Shown: positions 22,424 to 24,110 of the stretch, piece after piece
Layout: every line of letters begins with the position of its first letter
Position numbering within the stretch: position 1 is the stretch's first letter
Assembly (NCBI GenBank): GCA_049297615.1
Contig: JBAQUQ010000463.1
Span: forward strand, 1 to 24,110
Reading direction: 5' to 3'
Length of the DNA: 24,110 nt
From: JAEMQF01 sp049297615
GTDB lineage: Bacteria > Pseudomonadota > Gammaproteobacteria > Burkholderiales > Burkholderiaceae_C
Notes under the pieces: generated by a model
Seen by the model: only the letters and a program-made list of their open reading frames with translations
The model's database searches: none
What the model was told of the DNA's origin: nothing
Translations under genes and position numbers: made by a program

Positions 22424-22449
22424 CGCGGCCTTGCGGCGCCTTGGCCGCG
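22424..22449 (+). terminator. Hairpin after tRNA-Val
   Basis: CGCGGCC (22424-22430) pairs with GGCCGCG (22443-22449) around a 12-nt loop, 8 nt after the tRNA end. It is a plausible tRNA terminator or processing element. There is no T-tract. Confidence 0.4.
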
Positions 22450-22535
22450 GGAACCTAGGGATTGACGCGACGTGTGACATGCCGAAATATGCGGCTACTC
22501 GTGACCACGAATGGGTGCGAGCGAGCCTGGACCCG

Positions 22536-23936
22536 ATGATCACTCCGCAACATATTGGAAAGTACTCGATTCGCCGCGCCTTGGGTCAGGGCGCGATGGG
22601 CATGGTGTACGAGGGATTTGATCCGGTTATTGAACGCAAGGTGGCGATCAAGACGATCCTCGCCGAGCATCTGGCTGACGGCGGGGCAGCCGCGATTGCC
22701 AGGTTCAAGCGCGAGGCGCAGGCGGGTGGCCGTTTGCAGCACCCCGGAATCGTGGCCGTTCATGAATACGGCGAAGACCAGCAGTTCGCCTACATCGTGA
22801 TGGAATACGTTGAGGGCACCGAATTGCGCAAATTGATGCGCGAGCGGGGCCGCTTCGAGCTCAGCGATTCGATGGAAGTGATGCGGCAGTTGCTGGCCGC
22901 ATTGGACTACTCCCACGAACGCGGTGTCGTACATCGCGACATCAAGCCCGCCAATGTGATGGTGCTCAAGGGCCTGAAGATCAAGGTGATGGATTTCGGC
23001 ATCGCCAGAATCCAGAGCTCATCGATGACCCAAGTGGGGACGGTGCTGGGAACGCCCACGCACATGGCGCCCGAACAACTGATGGGCGATACCGCCGACG
23101 GACGTACCGACCTCTGGGCCGCGGGCGTGATCTTCTACGAGTTGCTCACTGGTCGCAGCCCGTTCGCGGCCGATTCGCCAGCCGCAGTGATGCACCGCGT
23201 GATGCAAGGCGAACCGATGCCACCGTCAAGGCTGGCGGCCGATGTGCCATGGGTCTTGGATTCAGTGCTGGAGCGTGCGCTCAAGAAGAGCGCGGATTTG
23301 CGCTTTCAGTCGGCCAATGAATTCGCTCAAGCCCTGGAGCAAGCCGTCGAGGCCATTTCGGCCGATCCGACGATTGCGATGCCGATTCGCGACCCGAGCC
23401 AGACCGCCGGCGCCGCAGGGCGATCGGTGTGGCAGCAGCAAACCGTGGTGGACACGGCGCGAGTCGTCGATCCTGCAGTCATGCTCGCCTTGCCGGCGCC
23501 GACCTGGGCGGCCATCGAGTTCTCGCTGAGGGAGCTGATCGGGCCCATGGCAAGGCACGTCATGCGTTCCACGGCGAGCCACGTTCACAGTGTCGAGGAG
23601 TTCTACAGCACGCTCGCGGACAAGATTCCCGATGCCGCGCAGCGCGAAGCGTTCAAGACGCGGCTGGGCCGCCTGTCGAAACACGCCGGCTTGCCGGGCG
23701 GCGACCCAGGAACCCACCCCGGGGGCAGATCGCATCCGCGCCCGCAATTTGCATTCGACGCCGCCACCTTGGCGCGCGCCGAAAAACTGCTGGCGCATCA
23801 CGTCGGGCCATTGGCCAAAGTGCTCATCAAACGGGCTGCGAGTGACTCAGGCAATGTCGCTGAGCTGCATCGCAAGCTCGCCGACCTCATCGATTCCGAA
23901 TCACACCGCAGGGACTTCCTGGATTCGCTGCGCTGA
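22536..23936 (+). CDS. Hanks-type Ser/Thr protein kinase with duplicated C-terminal domain
   Basis: Soluble eukaryotic-type kinase of 466 residues. Kinase motifs: GQGAMGMVY (17-25), VAIK with Lys39, Glu60 of helix C in FKREAQ, HRDIKPAN with Asp135 and Asn140, DFG at 153-155 and APE at 178-180. All catalytic residues are kept. A Pro/Ala-rich linker (about 275-320) leads to two similar segments of about 57 residues, at about 324-380 and 410-466. Both show the pattern GP(M/L)A(R/K) ... (V)xE ... LAD ... R..F. There is no transmembrane helix. ATG at 22536 (MITPQHIGKYSIRRALG) is preferred because it starts just before the kinase domain; an ATG at 22479 would add 19 residues. No Shine-Dalgarno is clear. 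Target proteins and the repeat ligand are unknown. Confidence 0.9.
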   Translation: MITPQHIGKYSIRRALGQGAMGMVYEGFDPVIERKVAIKTILAEHLADGGAAAIARFKREAQAGGRLQHPGIVAVHEYGEDQQFAYIVMEYVEGTELRKLMRERGRFELSDSMEVMRQLLAALDYSHERGVVHRDIKPANVMVLKGLKIKVMDFGIARIQSSSMTQVGTVLGTPTHMAPEQLMGDTADGRTDLWAAGVIFYELLTGRSPFAADSPAAVMHRVMQGEPMPPSRLAADVPWVLDSVLERALKKSADLRFQSANEFAQALEQAVEAISADPTIAMPIRDPSQTAGAAGRSVWQQQTVVDTARVVDPAVMLALPAPTWAAIEFSLRELIGPMARHVMRSTASHVHSVEEFYSTLADKIPDAAQREAFKTRLGRLSKHAGLPGGDPGTHPGGRSHPRPQFAFDAATLARAEKLLAHHVGPLAKVLIKRAASDSGNVAELHRKLADLIDSESHRRDFLDSLR

Positions 23937-23941
23937 AGTTG

Positions 23942-23969
23942 GCGCGACCGACGCTGGGCGTCGGCGCGC
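23942..23969. terminator. Bidirectional hairpin between convergent genes
   Basis: CCGACGC/GCGTCGG around a TGG loop, extended by GCGCG/CGCGC with a bulged A, gives about 12 base pairs. It lies 5 bp after the kinase stop and directly beside the stop of the convergent minus-strand gene. No T-tract, but position and stability support a terminator role. Confidence 0.5.
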
Positions 23970-24110
23970 TCAAGCCGATCTAGCGATCGGGTTCGGTGCG
24001 ATGCGCCATTCCTTGAGATTCTGAAACGTCAGGGTGCATCCCGAACAGCGGTACATGCTCGTCGCTCGAATGGCGCCCGCTCCATTTCGATCGAAAATGT
24101 TGCGGTAACT
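23970..24110 (-). CDS. C-terminal fragment of a small CxxC-containing protein
   Basis: Open minus-strand frame running in from the right edge, with TGA at 23972-23970. Forty-six residues are visible, ending YRCSGCTLTFQNLKEWR followed by a short basic end. The paired Cys (CSGC) next to aromatic residues resembles half of a zinc ribbon, but the other half would lie outside the window or be absent. No function is recognised. The hairpin immediately after the stop supports the frame as a real gene. Confidence 0.5.
   Translation of the reverse strand, partial: SYRNIFDRNGAGAIRATSMYRCSGCTLTFQNLKEWRIAPNPIARSA

Noticed and set aside
22179..22535. Long N-terminal extension of the kinase frame through dnaQ and the tRNA
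   Set aside because: It would read through an intact tRNA-Val and the 3' end of dnaQ. The kinase domain starts naturally at the ATG at 22536.
1..24110. Mobile elements, CRISPR arrays, toxin-antitoxin or defence islands
   Set aside because: No transposase, integrase, regularly spaced repeats, terminal inverted repeats or recognisable toxin pairs were seen. The lone EVE-domain gene and the kinase are not enough to call a defence locus.

Overview
This 24.1-kb, GC-rich window looks like ordinary chromosome of a betaproteobacterium, most likely order Burkholderiales. The evidence is the small Trp-rich protein (TIGR04438-like), the ilvD/lgt divergent pair, a zapB-like/zapA/6S RNA/EVE-domain block, a solitary Bug-type (TTT) receptor and a LIV-type ABC operon with a built-in acyl-CoA ligase. 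The genus cannot be fixed from the sequence. I see no insertion sequence, prophage, CRISPR array or integration site. Genes are tightly packed, with many 4-bp stop/start overlaps (ATGA, TTGA, GTGA), and no gene-free stretch exceeds about 200 bp.

Left block (1-5136, minus strand). Reading leftward from 5136: a zapB-like coiled-coil gene, zapA, the 6S RNA gene ssrS (about 4530-4347), an EVE-domain protein, a TauE/SafE permease, an EamA transporter, then an MCE/Mla-type lipid ABC system (permease, MCE substrate-binding protein and the start of a third gene cut by the window edge). No ATPase gene lies with the Mla-like permease in the visible part.

Second block (5204-10064, minus strand). An Ada-AlkA fusion, ogt and a second EamA transporter form an overlapping DNA alkylation repair operon. 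Upstream of it lie an enoyl-CoA hydratase homologue, which ends at a strong hairpin, and a Bug-type periplasmic receptor.

Central block (10265-16935, plus strand). livH-livM-livG-livF, an AMP-forming acyl-CoA ligase and a LivJ/LivK-like binding protein form one transcription unit. The likely job is uptake of a carboxylic acid or amino-acid-like substrate, with CoA activation inside the cell. An acyl-CoA dehydrogenase converges on it from the right (minus strand), followed upstream by a small c-type cytochrome.

Right block. A small Trp-rich protein (+), ilvD (-), lgt (+), dnaQ (+), tRNA-Val(CAC) (+) and a soluble Hanks-type Ser/Thr kinase with a duplicated C-terminal domain (+). A minus-strand gene enters from the right edge, and its product ends with a CxxC motif.

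The most informative non-routine items are the 6S RNA, which is not protein-coding and can be folded by eye; the duplicated domain of the kinase; the apparent displacement of catalytic residues in the acyl-CoA dehydrogenase and the enoyl-CoA hydratase homologue; the Mla-like permease without an adjacent ATPase; and a short hairpin sharing ACGCTGG at three gene ends. I did not find convincing evidence of a wholly new multi-gene system.
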